A DNA stretch of 29,459 nucleotides from IMG/VR virus record IMGVR_UViG_3300046413_000007, positions 1 through 29,459 of that record, one strand, 5' to 3'. Under the pieces are notes generated by a model. The model saw nothing but the letters and a program-made list of their open reading frames with translations, was not told the DNA's origin and ran no database searches. Source of the DNA: a virus. Both the position numbers and the translations under genes were made by a program. Every line of letters starts with the position of its first letter. The first letter of the stretch is position 1. Positions 29,427 to 29,459 of this stretch are shown one piece after another.

Positions 29427-29459
29427 CTATTGTTTTAATTTATGTATACCATCTACAAT
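29427..29459 (-). CDS. End of a small protein cut by the right window edge
   Basis: The right edge holds ten codons, IVDGIHKLKQ, and a TAG stop (29429-29427), in frame from the last base of the window. They continue exactly the frame that runs off the left edge (1..63). See the entry at position 1. Confidence 0.5.
   Translation of the reverse strand: MVDGIHKLKQ

Noticed and set aside
1-29459. tRNA genes, integrase, lysogeny repressor and attachment site
   Set aside because: No tRNA-like clover-leaf, recombinase motif or repressor next to divergent promoters was found by eye; a strict search with tRNAscan-SE and HMMs would be decisive.
1-29459. Direct terminal repeats at the window ends
   Set aside because: The first and last 40 bases share no repeat of note; only the in-frame join suggests circularity.

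Overview
The window looks like the whole genome, or very nearly so, of a small tailed double-stranded DNA phage of a Bacteroidetes host, most likely a flavobacterium. The DNA is very AT-rich. Genes are packed end to end on the minus strand with ATGA and TAATG start/stop overlaps, and there are no Shine-Dalgarno-like sequences; A-rich leaders precede many starts. One strong promoter has the Bacteroidetes form TTG...TAnnTTTG. Several proteins (DUF3127, DUF5675, the XkdF-like protease, the DUF6712-like connector, the portal with its Cys/His-rich tail) are of kinds known from Bacteroidetes phages. No integrase, lysogeny repressor, DNA polymerase, RNA polymerase or tRNA gene was seen. The two window ends each hold part of a gene, and the two parts fit together in frame (1..63 followed by 29427..29459). 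This suggests a circular map cut at an arbitrary point.

Layout in transcription order (descending coordinates). The early region starts at a Bacteroidetes-type promoter at 4754-4784, with two sets of direct repeats next to it. It runs through two unknown genes, a Rad52/Sak3-like annealing protein, an SSB-like DUF3127 protein, a DnaA-domain-IV-like DNA-binding protein, a helix-turn-helix replication protein, several small proteins and a C5 cytosine methyltransferase, down to position 1. Across the presumed junction it continues with a charged small protein, a NinG-like nuclease, a sigma-like factor, two zinc-ribbon proteins, a DUF3310 protein and a NinB-like protein (29.4 to 26.0 kb).

The late region begins with the terminase small and large subunits (26.0-24.5 kb). 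Next come a tail-assembly chaperone with a probable programmed -1 frameshift, neck and tail proteins, two large tail-tip or fibre proteins, a beta-helix-like protein and a tape-measure-like protein (24.4-15.7 kb). The head module follows: internal protein, XkdF-type protease, acidic scaffold, major capsid and putative tail tube protein (15.6-11.8 kb). After that come small decoration-type proteins, a carbohydrate-binding fibre, the portal and a head-tail connector (11.7-6.7 kb). The last block is a lysis region with holin-like membrane proteins and a DUF5675 protein, then a metallophosphatase and a 25-residue membrane peptide (6.6-4.9 kb). The portal and connector lie at the far end from the terminase, which is an unusual order.

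The most interesting regulatory signal is a bipartite motif, CAAATAAATA - exactly 9 bp - TCTATTATATA. It occurs five times, each time just before a late gene or gene block (26023, 24424, 15648, 14115 and 11750). It does not resemble the host promoter and is a good candidate for a late promoter read by the phage's own sigma-like factor. Other points of note are a plus-strand host-type promoter followed about 20 bp later by a strong terminator (24437-24516), which would make a roughly 40-nt RNA, and several microprotein genes recovered through start/stop overlaps. All protein names come from motifs and family patterns read by eye; no database search was run.
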